NCBI GenBank assembly: GCA_030041495.1
Contig: JASHNT010000064.1
Coordinates: forward strand, 40,923-104,922
DNA length: 64,000 nucleotides
Source of the DNA: Bryobacteraceae bacterium
Lineage (GTDB): Bacteria; Acidobacteriota; Terriglobia; Bryobacterales; Bryobacteraceae
Direction of reading: 5' to 3'
Within the stretch, counting starts at the first letter, position 1. The number at the start of each line of letters is the position of its first letter. The position numbers and the translations under genes were made by a program. Shown piece by piece: positions 27,116-35,428 of the stretch. The notes under the pieces are model-generated. The model was not told where the DNA came from. It saw nothing but the letters and a program-made list of their open reading frames with translations, and did not search any database.

Positions 27116-28813
27116 TTAGTGCCGCAGAAATTCCACGATTGGGCCGAGGGCCAGCGCAGGCAGAAAGCACAACGCTCCCCCGAGCAGAATGGTGCCGAAG
27201 ACCAGCGCGCCGAAAGTCGGCGTGTCGTTGGGGAGCGTCCCGGCGGTTGCCGGCAGGCGGCGCTGCGCAGCGAAACATCCGGCCAGAGCCAGCGCGAGCA
27301 CTGCCAATCCGAATCTCCCGGCCAGCATGGCGATCGCCGTCGTGATGTTGTAGAAGCCGCTGTTGGCGTTCAGGCCCGCCATCGCCTGCCCGTTGTTGGC
27401 CATCGAAGAAGCGTAGGCGAACAGGATTTCAGTGAAACCGTGGGGGCCGGAGTTGGTGACCAGTCCGGCGCGGCCGGCATTCGCGAGAACGGCGATCGCC
27501 GTGAGCGCCAACACGACCACCGGCGTGAGCAACGCGTAGAGTGCGATCCACCGCGTCTCCGCGAAGCCGATCTTCTTTCCGAGGTATTCCGGCGTGCGCC
27601 CCACCATTAGCCCTCCCAGAAACACGCCTACCAGAGCCGCCATGACCATGCTATAGACTCCCGCTCCGAGGCCTCCGAAAACCACTTCTCCCAATAGCAG
27701 GAAAATCACCAGCGCCAATAGGCCGATCGGCTGATACGAGTCATACATGGAGTTGTAGGAGCCGGTGGATCCATTCGAGGTGACGATGGCGGTGAGGATG
27801 GAGGAGCCGAGTCCGAATCGTACTTCCTTTCCTTCCATGTTTCCGCCGGTGATGTGGAGGCCGGCAAGCTGCGGCGGAGGAGCGGTTTCAGCCCTGTCGC
27901 ACACGGCAAGGCCGAGCACGAACAGGGCGACCATAACCATCAGCAGAACCCAACCGGCTCGCGGCCGGCGGGTGATGTGGCCCAACGTGATCATCAAGGA
28001 AGCCGGCAGCACGGCGATCGCCAGCATTCCTAGGAAATTGGTGAACGGGGTCGGGTTCGCATAAGGATGCGCCCCGTTGGCGTTGAAGAATCCGCCGCCA
28101 TTGGTGCCGAGATTCTTGATGAATTCGAGCGCCGCTACCGGGCCTTGCGCAATGATTTGGGTCTTGCCTTCGAGAGTGTGGGCGATAGTGTAGGGCGCCA
28201 GGTTGAGCGGGACGCCTTGCCAGACCAGGATTAAGCTGCCGATCAGAGTTAAGGGGAGCAACACATAGAGCAGCGACCGCACCAGGTCCACCCAGAAGTT
28301 GCCGATGGTGGAGGAGCGTTCGCGCGCGATGCCGCGCATAAAGGCGAAGCCAGCGGCGAGCCCGGCTGCTCCGGCCAGAAACCCTTGCGCCACAAGCCCA
28401 ATGACTTGCGCCAGATAGCGGAGCGTATTCTCTCCGCCGTAGGCCTGCCAAGTTGTGGTGGTCGCAAAGCTGACTGCGGTGTTTGCGGCGAGGTCTGGCG
28501 TCATGGGGGTGGTCAAATAGGAGTCCGCGGGTCCGCCGGGCAGCCAGCGCTGCAGCATGAGGATGAGAAACAAGAACAGGGCGCAACCCACGCCAAACAA
28601 CAAAAAGCAGAAGCTGTAAACGCCGGCGGTCATTTCCTGTTCCGGATGCACGCCCAGGATGCGATAAAGCACCGATTCGAGAGGACGCAACAGCGGATCC
28701 AGAAAGGTGCGCTCGCGCTGACAGACTCGCGCCAGATACAAGCCCACGGGCCGCGCGAGCGCGACCACCAGGGCAAGGAAAACGAAGTATTCGAGCAATC
28801 GCGCAGACGTCAT
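27116..28813 (-). CDS. kdpA: Potassium-transporting ATPase subunit KdpA, divergent at filter loops
   Basis: A 565-residue polytopic protein of the K+-channel-like KdpA family. Family landmarks are clear: NTAVSF at the first pore loop, LGTNGGGFFNANGAHP at the second, NMEGKEVRFG, GLMVGRTPEYLGKKI and GTLPNDTPTF near the end. Relative to the E. coli protein as I remember it, the first filter loop reads TTTTWQ instead of TNTNWQ, the third has MYDS instead of MHDS, and the fourth has ANNGQAMAG instead of NNNGSAFAG. It overlaps kdpC by four bases and lies downstream of it. KdpB, the ATPase subunit, is missing, so K+ pumping is doubtful unless kdpB lies elsewhere. Confidence 0.88.
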   Translation of the reverse strand: MTSARLLEYFVFLALVVALARPVGLYLARVCQRERTFLDPLLRPLESVLYRILGVHPEQEMTAGVYSFCFLLFGVGCALFLFLILMLQRWLPGGPADSYLTTPMTPDLAANTAVSFATTTTWQAYGGENTLRYLAQVIGLVAQGFLAGAAGLAAGFAFMRGIARERSSTIGNFWVDLVRSLLYVLLPLTLIGSLILVWQGVPLNLAPYTIAHTLEGKTQIIAQGPVAALEFIKNLGTNGGGFFNANGAHPYANPTPFTNFLGMLAIAVLPASLMITLGHITRRPRAGWVLLMVMVALFVLGLAVCDRAETAPPPQLAGLHITGGNMEGKEVRFGLGSSILTAIVTSNGSTGSYNSMYDSYQPIGLLALVIFLLLGEVVFGGLGAGVYSMVMAALVGVFLGGLMVGRTPEYLGKKIGFAETRWIALYALLTPVVVLALTAIAVLANAGRAGLVTNSGPHGFTEILFAYASSMANNGQAMAGLNANSGFYNITTAIAMLAGRFGLAVLALALAGCFAAQRRLPATAGTLPNDTPTFGALVFGTILLGGALCFLPALALGPIVEFLRH

Positions 28814-29445
28814 CGCATTTCATCCAACGCAAGGTTCAGCTCGAGAACGTTAACCCGTGGGCTGCCCAGAAATCCGAACTGCGGTCCTTGAGTGTGCCCG
28901 GCCACTAGGCGGCGGACGGCGTCTTCGCTCAACCCTCGCGCGCGGGCCACGCGGGGAATCTGCAGTTCGGCGTTTTCGGGTGTGATATCCGGATCGAGGC
29001 CGCTGGCGGATCGGGTGACCGCGTCGATGGGAACCGGAGCATCCGGTGCGAGGCCGTTGCCCTCGCGATATTCCCGGGCCAGTTGGCGGATGCCCGGGAA
29101 GTCCGCGGCGCCGCTGGTCAACTTGGGATTGTTGGGACCGAGGTTGGTGCCTCCGGAAGACGTTGCATCGTAGCCGTTGCCGGCCGCCGACGGACGGGAG
29201 TGAAAATATTCAGGCCGCGTGAATTCCTGGCCAATGAGCGCCGAGCCGACGACCGTCCCACCGCGCGTCACTAACCTTCCGTTTGCCTGGCGTGGGAACA
29301 AAGGCCGCGCAATTGCGAAGAGCACCACAGGGAAAACGCAACCGGCGAGAATCGTCAACACCAGCACGCAGAGAATCGCCGGGCGAAACTGCTCGCGGAG
29401 CCGCGTGGCGTGAGGGGGCTCGTCAGGGGTGTTGGGGGCACTCAT
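28810..29445 (-). CDS. kdpC: Potassium-transporting ATPase subunit KdpC
   Basis: A 211-residue KdpC with one N-terminal membrane helix (about 22-45, ILCVLVLTILAGCVFPVV). The family core follows: GSALIGQEFTRPEYFHSRPSAAG, DPDITPENAELQIPRVARARG, and VNVLELNLALDEM at the end. KdpC stabilises the KdpFABC pump and supports ATP binding by KdpB. The usual order is kdpA-kdpB-kdpC; here kdpC precedes kdpA with an ATGA overlap and kdpB is not adjacent on either side. The upstream DNA is a decayed region, so loss of kdpB by deletion is plausible. Confidence 0.9.
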   Translation of the reverse strand: MSAPNTPDEPPHATRLREQFRPAILCVLVLTILAGCVFPVVLFAIARPLFPRQANGRLVTRGGTVVGSALIGQEFTRPEYFHSRPSAAGNGYDATSSGGTNLGPNNPKLTSGAADFPGIRQLAREYREGNGLAPDAPVPIDAVTRSASGLDPDITPENAELQIPRVARARGLSEDAVRRLVAGHTQGPQFGFLGSPRVNVLELNLALDEMR

Positions 29446-29670
29446 GGCAACGCTATTTCTATCAAGGAAACCGCTGCCTCGTGGTGCTGCAGTTTAGGCT
29501 GCGTTGGCAACACTAAACCATCGTCGCTTTGCATAGTCCCAGCGCACAATTACCGGCGCTGCCAATTTTAGAGTAGGCCCGGCTGCCTAAGGATGTCCTG
29601 GATAAACGCTGAAGAAGTTCTAAAGGCTAACCGCTTCAGTTGTGGGAGTTTCTTTTACCGATGGAAGCAG

Positions 29671-29888
29671 TCAAGCGACATCGAAATGCCTGAAGATCAC
29701 AATCTTCAGGAAGCCGAGAGCGAACAAATACACGAGCACCGCGCCTAACAACGCGGCGACAACCGGGAGCGGGATCGAAGCCATGAGGATGCCTCGCACC
29801 GCAAGGACGCTGACGATGATGATGTCCGCCGAAGACCATCGTGAGAAAAGTGAACGGATTATCGCCAAGAAAGGCCCGGAGGGACAAT
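29671..29888 (-). pseudogene. C-terminal remnant of a P-type (H+-efflux) ATPase
   Basis: About 70 codons encode only the tail of a polytopic P-type ATPase: GPFLAIIRSLFSRW, then SADIIIVSVLAVRGILMASI, then LPLPVVAALLGAVLVYLFAL and a basic end FLKIVIFRHFDVA before TGA. This pattern matches the last two helices of bacterial plasma-membrane-type proton ATPases (from memory of the family) rather than KdpB. No start, phosphorylation motif or other ATPase part is present. It abuts the stop codon of the DUF2950 remnant, marking a deletion junction. Confidence 0.6.
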
Positions 29889-30090
29889 CTATTCCGCGGG
29901 CATCCAGGAAGGATCGGGATCGTAGGCGCGTGATGGCCGGCGCGGGAGTGCCGGCTGGTGGCGGAGCGATGTCCTTCTGGTAGATCGTCCCATCCTGATT
30001 CACGATGAACGTGGATGCAATACCCGTGGTACGGGTTTCACGCCCGTATTGCCCGCATCGTAAGTGGCTTTGGCCAAAGCCGAGCGGCAC
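29889..30090 (-). pseudogene. Frameshifted C-terminal fragment of a DUF2950 protein
   Basis: The minus strand encodes STFIVNQDGTIYQKDIAPPP and AITR. After a shift of one base near 29920-29925 it continues YDPDPSWMPAE followed by TAG at 29889-29891. VNQDGxxYQKDL and a terminal DPDxSW are the end signature of DUF2950, a family of secreted proteins common in Acidobacteria and Proteobacteria. The N-terminal part is missing and the reading frame is broken, so this is a remnant. Confidence 0.65.
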
Positions 30091-30128
30091 CGATCAGCCG
30101 ACCGCCGGCCTTTCAAAAGCTGGCGAAA

Positions 30129-30923
30129 CTACTGAACCGCCATAACCACTTGATCCGTGCTGGTGATCCCTCCGGCCTGTAACTGCAGCGGAAGGGAATT
30201 ACCGGCCGAAACCTGCGGCACAAAGAAGTTGACTTGGTTCACACCTGGAAATTGCGGCGCAAGTCCAGAGAAGAACACGTTGCACTGCACTCCGCCGAGC
30301 AACAGAGTCGGCGTGGTCAGAGTACGGCGAACTACAGGCGAGGGCTGTCCGTCGCCGTCGGGAAGGTCCAGCGGCCCGAGTCCGTTGGCGTACAGGATGA
30401 TCGCATCGCCCACGTTAGCCGGATGAGAAAAAATGCCTGGAATCGCGCCGGCGGGAGCGGCGAGCGAGCTGTCCGCGTTGTTCACCGCGACCGCATAGCC
30501 AGCCCCGGTGGGAATGCTGTAAATTCCGGGGGCGATCGGCACTAATTGCACTGCCACGGGCTGGGATTGCTGGCCTCCGTTGGTCACTACCACGTTGACC
30601 GTGGCAGAGTTGGCGTTGGGGTTCATCGTCTCCCATGGCATCTGCGCGTTGATCTGCCCCGACGACACAAACAGCAAGGGCGCGGGGATGCCGTTGAACG
30701 TCACTGACGTGTTGTTGATCGTGTCGGATAGAGGAACCGTATCTCCGGGGACCGTGGCGCTGGAAAGATTGGAGCCGTAGATCGCGACTAGGCTTCCGGG
30801 GGCGACGGATTGGCCCGGAATAAAGCTGGCGCCGTTGATGACGCCTCCGTTAAATACAGTCGGCTGTGCGCCCAGGCTGCCGAGAAGCAATGAGACCACG
30901 AACGAAAACTTGGTAAAACGCAC
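30129..30923 (-). CDS. Secreted protein with Solibacter-type C-terminal domain (TIGR03437-like)
   Basis: A 264-residue secreted protein. The GTG at 30923 has GGAG nine bases upstream and is followed by a signal peptide (RFTKFSFVVSLLLGSLGAQ); a longer frame upstream would destroy that signal. The body is a beta-rich domain with NGASFIPGQSVAPGSLVAIYG, GIPAPLLFVSSGQINAQMPW, DAIILYANGLGP and VNFFVPQ, the hallmark of the domain first named from Solibacter. Normally it caps large secreted proteins; here it stands almost alone. Role unknown, perhaps surface attachment. The family is a useful taxonomic marker. Confidence 0.85.
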   Translation of the reverse strand: MRFTKFSFVVSLLLGSLGAQPTVFNGGVINGASFIPGQSVAPGSLVAIYGSNLSSATVPGDTVPLSDTINNTSVTFNGIPAPLLFVSSGQINAQMPWETMNPNANSATVNVVVTNGGQQSQPVAVQLVPIAPGIYSIPTGAGYAVAVNNADSSLAAPAGAIPGIFSHPANVGDAIILYANGLGPLDLPDGDGQPSPVVRRTLTTPTLLLGGVQCNVFFSGLAPQFPGVNQVNFFVPQVSAGNSLPLQLQAGGITSTDQVVMAVQ

Positions 30924-30948
30924 GGTAGTAGCTCCTGCTGATTCAGAC

Positions 30949-32799
30949 TCAAGGGCGAGGCTCGGTGGAACGCAAAACCTGAGCCAGTGTTGAAGCAACT
31001 TCCGAATCTTTTCCGCCATTGAGTTGAAGTGCGCGTGCGGCTTCCGGGGCGGCTTCAGCGGAGCGTCCCTCTACGGCCAGCAACTGCGCCAGAATCCAGT
31101 GCGGCTTGTACCACTCCGGCGCGCAAGTGATCGCGGCTCGCAGGGCGTACCCGGTTCCCGCCGGATCGTTTCGCGCCGCGGCGAGTAGCGACAAATTGTA
31201 CCAGGCATTCGGCGCTTGCTCGGGCTGGCGCGTGGCGCGGCTGGCGGCTGCGGCGGCGATCTGGCTGTAGTAGACCTTTGGCATCACGTTAGTCGTGGCC
31301 ATGGCGAGCTTGGACCAGCGCCGCGAAAAATACAGGTCCGCGGTGACGCCTGCGTCCGGCCGGTTCAGCGCCGCCCGATACGCCATCGCAGCGCCCGGGA
31401 AATCGCCCGCGTCCAGCCGCCTGTCGACGCGCGCGAGCATTCCGTCTTCCGCGGTCAGCCGGTACGCCGCCACGGCGAAGAAAATCGCTCCAGCGCATCC
31501 CGCCAGCGCCACTGCCGATCGCCAGAGAGGCGTAAGCGGAGGTTTATCTACAGCGGGTTTCTCTTCGCCCGCTCCCGCTAGAATACCCGTGCCCATGTAG
31601 AAATAGAATGCGGACGGGGCAATCCACGCGGCGAACTGGTGCGCCAACAGGCTCGCGGCGAGTCCGGGCAGAAACGCCAGCGCCGCAATATTGCTGCCTC
31701 GCGAGTCCAGGCCGCCACCGGCGGCGATTCCAACAACCGCAGCCAGCGCGAGCAATCCCAATAAGCCTTCGCTAGTCAGCATATCGAGTAACAGGTTGTG
31801 CGGCGACTCGTGGAAGAAATCCGGATAAGCTCGCGCCAATGCTTCGGATTCAAAGCGCGGAAACTCCGCCACAAACGCCTCCGGTCCGAAGCCGGTCAGA
31901 GGTTTGTGCGCCGCCATCCGCAAGGAATCGCGCCACAGCAGCAGACGCGCCCCGCCGACGCGATCCTCCGCGATCCAGTGCACCCGCGCACGCATTCGCT
32001 CACCGGCTGGTGACAAATAGAATCCCGCGAACACTGCCGCCGCGGCCAGGGTGACCCTCAGCGCGTGCCCCCACCGGGCGCGTTTCAGGAACAGGCGAAC
32101 CGCCACGCCCGCGACCAAGCCGAGCAGAGCGCCGCGCGATCCGCTGAGTACGATCGCGGCCGAGGCCGCCCCACCCGAAATTCGCCCCAGCCAACGCCAT
32201 GCGAAGCTTTTCTCCACCAGGCTCAAAGCCCACCCCGCGAATACCGGCCACAATAAATACGCCGCAAAATAATCGCTATGGCCTAGCGTACCGGGAGGCC
32301 GGACAATCTGAAAGACGCCTTCCCCGACTGCATAGGCGTCGCGCGGCAGAATCGGATCCCAATTCAGATATTGCGCGATTCCATAGAGCGAGGCGAGCAG
32401 ACCCGCCACCGAGATCGCGCGCAGCAGGATGAAGAGATTACGCTTGCGCTGGAGGGCAAGCTGCGCAATCCACGCAGCCGCAAGAATTGTAGCGCCTTCG
32501 GTAAGCGCGCCCATGCGCCGCCAGTCCGAGCCGTACCAAGCCAGACCGCGCTCAGCCGATCGCAATGCCGCGAATCCGGCGATCAATCCCGACGCAGCCA
32601 CGGCAACCAGATACCAGCGCCCCCAGCGAGTCCTGGCATATGCGGCCCAACCGTTCCACTGGAAGAAGATCGCCGCCAACGCCGTGGCCGCGGCGAGCAG
32701 GATCAATACAACCTTTGGCGTGACGTCGTAGTAGAACAATGCGCGCGGCGTCAGAACCAGCGGAACCAGGAATGCCGCGGCCGCGGCCAGCCATACCAT
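30949..32799 (-). CDS. O-antigen ligase/polymerase-like membrane protein with TPR tail
   Basis: A 616-residue protein with about ten to twelve hydrophobic helices in residues 1-440 and a Wzy_C/O-antigen ligase core. The core has RPPGTLGHSDYFAAYLLWP, SGSRGALLGLVAG, and a periplasmic loop with FGPEAFVAEFP and SPHNLLLDMLTSEGLLG. The conserved His of that loop (PHN) is present. The last 170 residues are helical and alanine-rich with tetratricopeptide-like spacing. It joins or polymerises undecaprenyl-linked glycans on the periplasmic face. It is divergent from the Wzz-like gene at 32892, 92 bases away, which suggests a shared control region. Confidence 0.85.
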   Translation of the reverse strand: MVWLAAAAAFLVPLVLTPRALFYYDVTPKVVLILLAAATALAAIFFQWNGWAAYARTRWGRWYLVAVAASGLIAGFAALRSAERGLAWYGSDWRRMGALTEGATILAAAWIAQLALQRKRNLFILLRAISVAGLLASLYGIAQYLNWDPILPRDAYAVGEGVFQIVRPPGTLGHSDYFAAYLLWPVFAGWALSLVEKSFAWRWLGRISGGAASAAIVLSGSRGALLGLVAGVAVRLFLKRARWGHALRVTLAAAAVFAGFYLSPAGERMRARVHWIAEDRVGGARLLLWRDSLRMAAHKPLTGFGPEAFVAEFPRFESEALARAYPDFFHESPHNLLLDMLTSEGLLGLLALAAVVGIAAGGGLDSRGSNIAALAFLPGLAASLLAHQFAAWIAPSAFYFYMGTGILAGAGEEKPAVDKPPLTPLWRSAVALAGCAGAIFFAVAAYRLTAEDGMLARVDRRLDAGDFPGAAMAYRAALNRPDAGVTADLYFSRRWSKLAMATTNVMPKVYYSQIAAAAASRATRQPEQAPNAWYNLSLLAAARNDPAGTGYALRAAITCAPEWYKPHWILAQLLAVEGRSAEAAPEAARALQLNGGKDSEVASTLAQVLRSTEPRP

Positions 32800-32891
32800 C
32801 TGGTGCTTAAGACCGCTCCCTTTAAGCAGGGGGAACAGTTCGTGAGTTCCGTGGCCCTGGCAGAACAGTCAAAGTCGATTAGGGGCTAAGT

Positions 32892-34019
32892 ATGTACGCC
32901 GGGTTGGATGGTTTGGAGTTCCTCGAATATTTGTGGAGCCGCCGGTGGATGTTGGCTGCAACCTGCGCCGCGGCTCTTGCCATCACAGGGGTGGTCAGCG
33001 CTTTGTTGCCCTCCCGCTACACCGCGACCGCCAGCGTGTTGATCGAGCCCCCCGGCGGCAACGATCCGCGCGCTGCCACCGCGGTCAGCCCGGTGTATCT
33101 GGAGTCGCTCAAGACCTATGAGCTGCTGGCCTCCAGCGATTCGCTATTCGCGCACGCGCTCGATGATTTGCAACTGCGGCGAAAATATCCCGGAGCGAGC
33201 ATGGAATCGCTCAAGCGACGCTTTCTTTCGCTTAACAAACCGGCCAACACCAGCATTATTGAGATCAGCGCTACCCTGGACAATCCGCGCCAGGCGCAGG
33301 CCCTCGCACAGTACCTCGCCGAACACACCGTGCAGCTCAACGAGGAGCTGGATGAGCAATCGAACCAAGAAATTTTGAGAGAGCCCCGCCGAATCTACAA
33401 GGAGGCCGTGGCTCGCCGCACACGCGCGGAAGAAGCCAGCGATGAATTCGCCCGCAGTACTTCCTTGGGAACGATTTCGAACGACGCGACGGCCTCCGAA
33501 GACCTGCGCACCGAAGTCGAAACGCAGCTCGCGCGAGCCCGTGCGGAGCTCGCCGAAGACTCGGCGCGCCAGCAGGCGCCCGCGTCCGGGACCGCAGCCG
33601 GCAGTCAGGCAGGGTGGACTCAGCTCGACATCGCGGCCGAGCGGGCACGCGTGCAGGAGCTGGACGCGCAGGACAAACAGTTGGAGCAACAGGCGAGCCA
33701 GAAGGAGCTGGCGCTGGAGGGCCTGGAGCACACGCGCGATTCGCTGGACGCGGAGCTCAAAGCCGCGCGCGCCGCCGAGGATGCCGCGCAAGCCAAGCTC
33801 GCCGACATCGAAGCCTCGTCCGCATTCCGCGGCGTGCTCCTGAAGGTGCTGGATCCGAGCATCGTTCCGCAGCGCCCCAGTTTCCCGAACATTCCACTGA
33901 ATCTGGTGGTCGCGTTCGTGTTTTCGCTGTTCGCGAGCGTGGGGTTTCTCACGCTGCGGTTCGCGTGTGCGCGGATCGAGCGAGCGCACGCCGATCCGGT
34001 CTACAGTCTCCGGCAGTGA
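32892..34019 (+). CDS. Wzz/GumC-like polysaccharide copolymerase
   Basis: A 375-residue chain-length regulator. A first helix near 20-38 (MLAATCAAALAITGVVSAL) is followed by the Wzz signature SRYTATASVLIEPP, then a long periplasmic coiled coil (about 130-310, rich in Ala, Glu, Arg and Gln). The proline-rich PSIVPQRPSFPN precedes the second helix near 330-355. It has no C-terminal tyrosine kinase domain. It sets glycan length together with the adjacent Wzy-like protein, whose GTG overlaps its stop by three bases. Confidence 0.88.
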   Translation: MYAGLDGLEFLEYLWSRRWMLAATCAAALAITGVVSALLPSRYTATASVLIEPPGGNDPRAATAVSPVYLESLKTYELLASSDSLFAHALDDLQLRRKYPGASMESLKRRFLSLNKPANTSIIEISATLDNPRQAQALAQYLAEHTVQLNEELDEQSNQEILREPRRIYKEAVARRTRAEEASDEFARSTSLGTISNDATASEDLRTEVETQLARARAELAEDSARQQAPASGTAAGSQAGWTQLDIAAERARVQELDAQDKQLEQQASQKELALEGLEHTRDSLDAELKAARAAEDAAQAKLADIEASSAFRGVLLKVLDPSIVPQRPSFPNIPLNLVVAFVFSLFASVGFLTLRFACARIERAHADPVYSLRQ

Positions 34020-35428
34020 CCCGAACCCTCCTCAAGCCCGCGCTTGCGCCCCTTGCCTTGGGAGGCTGGGCCGCAGCCGCGGCGCTGGTTCCGGGGCCGG
34101 CGCCGAAACTCGCGCTGGCGGTTGTGCCCCTGCTGGCGGCAGCGTTGTGGTGGATGATCCAGCAGCCCTCGCGCTGGATAGCGCTGTTCTTCTTCTGTTT
34201 GCTGCTGACTCCGCCGCTGCCACTCCCGTTGGGCGATTCCGGGGTTCACCTGGCTCCGCTCGCTGCGGGTTTCGGCGTGCTCACGGGCGTCGTCTTCCTG
34301 CGCGGCTGGCGATCCATCGCTCATCCGGTGACTTTGGCCTTCGCGGTGTTTCTAGCGGTGTTGTTGGGATCGGCGGGGCTCGCCGCGTTGTATTCGGGCC
34401 TGGCGATCGGAGCCGGCAGCGCGGCGCGCGTTCTACTGTTCGCCATCGGTGTGTACGTTCTCGTCTTCGCGTTCGCGGGGCCGGGGCAAGACGGCGCGAG
34501 CGATCTCCGCACCGTGAGGATCCTGTTCTGTTTCGGCGTGGCGGCGGCGGCGTTTGCCTGCGCCGATTTCTATTGGCAATTGCCCGCCCCGGCAGGCTAT
34601 AGCGATCAGTTCGTGTGGCTGGATGACGGCGTTCTGCGGCGCGCACAAGGGCTGTTCTATGAAGCAAGCACTCTCGGGAATATGTGCGCGTTCTTCCTCG
34701 TCATGATCGTGGTCGCGCTGTTTCGCAAGCGCGAGCAAGCGCCTTGTTCGCGTGGGACCCTGTTTTTCGGAGGGCTCCTTTTCGCCGCGGCTCTGATGTT
34801 TTCTTATTCGCGCGCGTCGGCATTCAACCTTGCCGTGGCTATGTGCGCGTTGGCCTGTATCCGCTTGCGCCGCTTCCGGCGCTCCTTCGTATGGTTGCTG
34901 GCTGCGGCCATCGCGGCCGGCGTTATGGTGAATATCGCGCTACCGTCCTTTTCCTCGAATTATTGGGGCCGCTTATTGGGTTCGTTCAGTTTCTTCTGGC
35001 AATCGCCGGACGCGGTGCTCTCCGGCCGGCTCAGCCACTGGCAAACGCTGCTCGAGTTTTTGGCTCGCGAACCGTGGCATGCGATCCTCGGCACCGGCTA
35101 CAAGACTCTGCCGTATTCGAACTTCACCGGCGCGGCGGTCATCGCCGACAACACGTATTTAGACCTGTTAGTAGAAACCGGAATCGTGGGTTCAGCGGCG
35201 TTCCTGGTCCTGAACGCGGTGATTTTGAGAACCGGATGGCGCGCGCTGCGCTCTGCGAATCCCTCGGCAGCATTTTTCGGCGAGTGGATCTTCTGCTTCT
35301 GGTGCGGAGAGCTGGTGCAAATGTTTTCGGGCGACCTCATCACGTATTGGCGAGCGCTGCCACTGTACTTCTGGGTGTTGGGCGTGGCTGCGCGCGCGTC
35401 GCAGCATAACAATCAGGAGCCGGCATGA
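34016..35428 (+). CDS. O-antigen polymerase/ligase-like membrane protein
   Basis: A 470-residue polytopic protein read from the GTG at 34016, which overlaps the Wzz-like stop; a longer frame upstream only shadows that gene. About eleven helices are visible. The large loop and core motifs include RAQGLFYEASTLGNMCAFF, FSYSRASAFNLAVAM and FLAREPWHAILGTGYKTLP, matching the Wzy_C/O-antigen-ligase superfamily. It likely polymerises the repeat unit in the periplasm, while the protein at 30949 may act as ligase or second polymerase. It is coupled to the glycosyltransferase downstream by an ATGA overlap. Confidence 0.82.
   Translation: MTRTLLKPALAPLALGGWAAAAALVPGPAPKLALAVVPLLAAALWWMIQQPSRWIALFFFCLLLTPPLPLPLGDSGVHLAPLAAGFGVLTGVVFLRGWRSIAHPVTLAFAVFLAVLLGSAGLAALYSGLAIGAGSAARVLLFAIGVYVLVFAFAGPGQDGASDLRTVRILFCFGVAAAAFACADFYWQLPAPAGYSDQFVWLDDGVLRRAQGLFYEASTLGNMCAFFLVMIVVALFRKREQAPCSRGTLFFGGLLFAAALMFSYSRASAFNLAVAMCALACIRLRRFRRSFVWLLAAAIAAGVMVNIALPSFSSNYWGRLLGSFSFFWQSPDAVLSGRLSHWQTLLEFLAREPWHAILGTGYKTLPYSNFTGAAVIADNTYLDLLVETGIVGSAAFLVLNAVILRTGWRALRSANPSAAFFGEWIFCFWCGELVQMFSGDLITYWRALPLYFWVLGVAARASQHNNQEPA

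Noticed and set aside
29446..29670. kdpB remnant upstream of kdpC
   Set aside because: No phosphorylation motif or KdpB-like tail in any frame. The ATPase tail at 29671-29888 fits a proton-type P-ATPase better.
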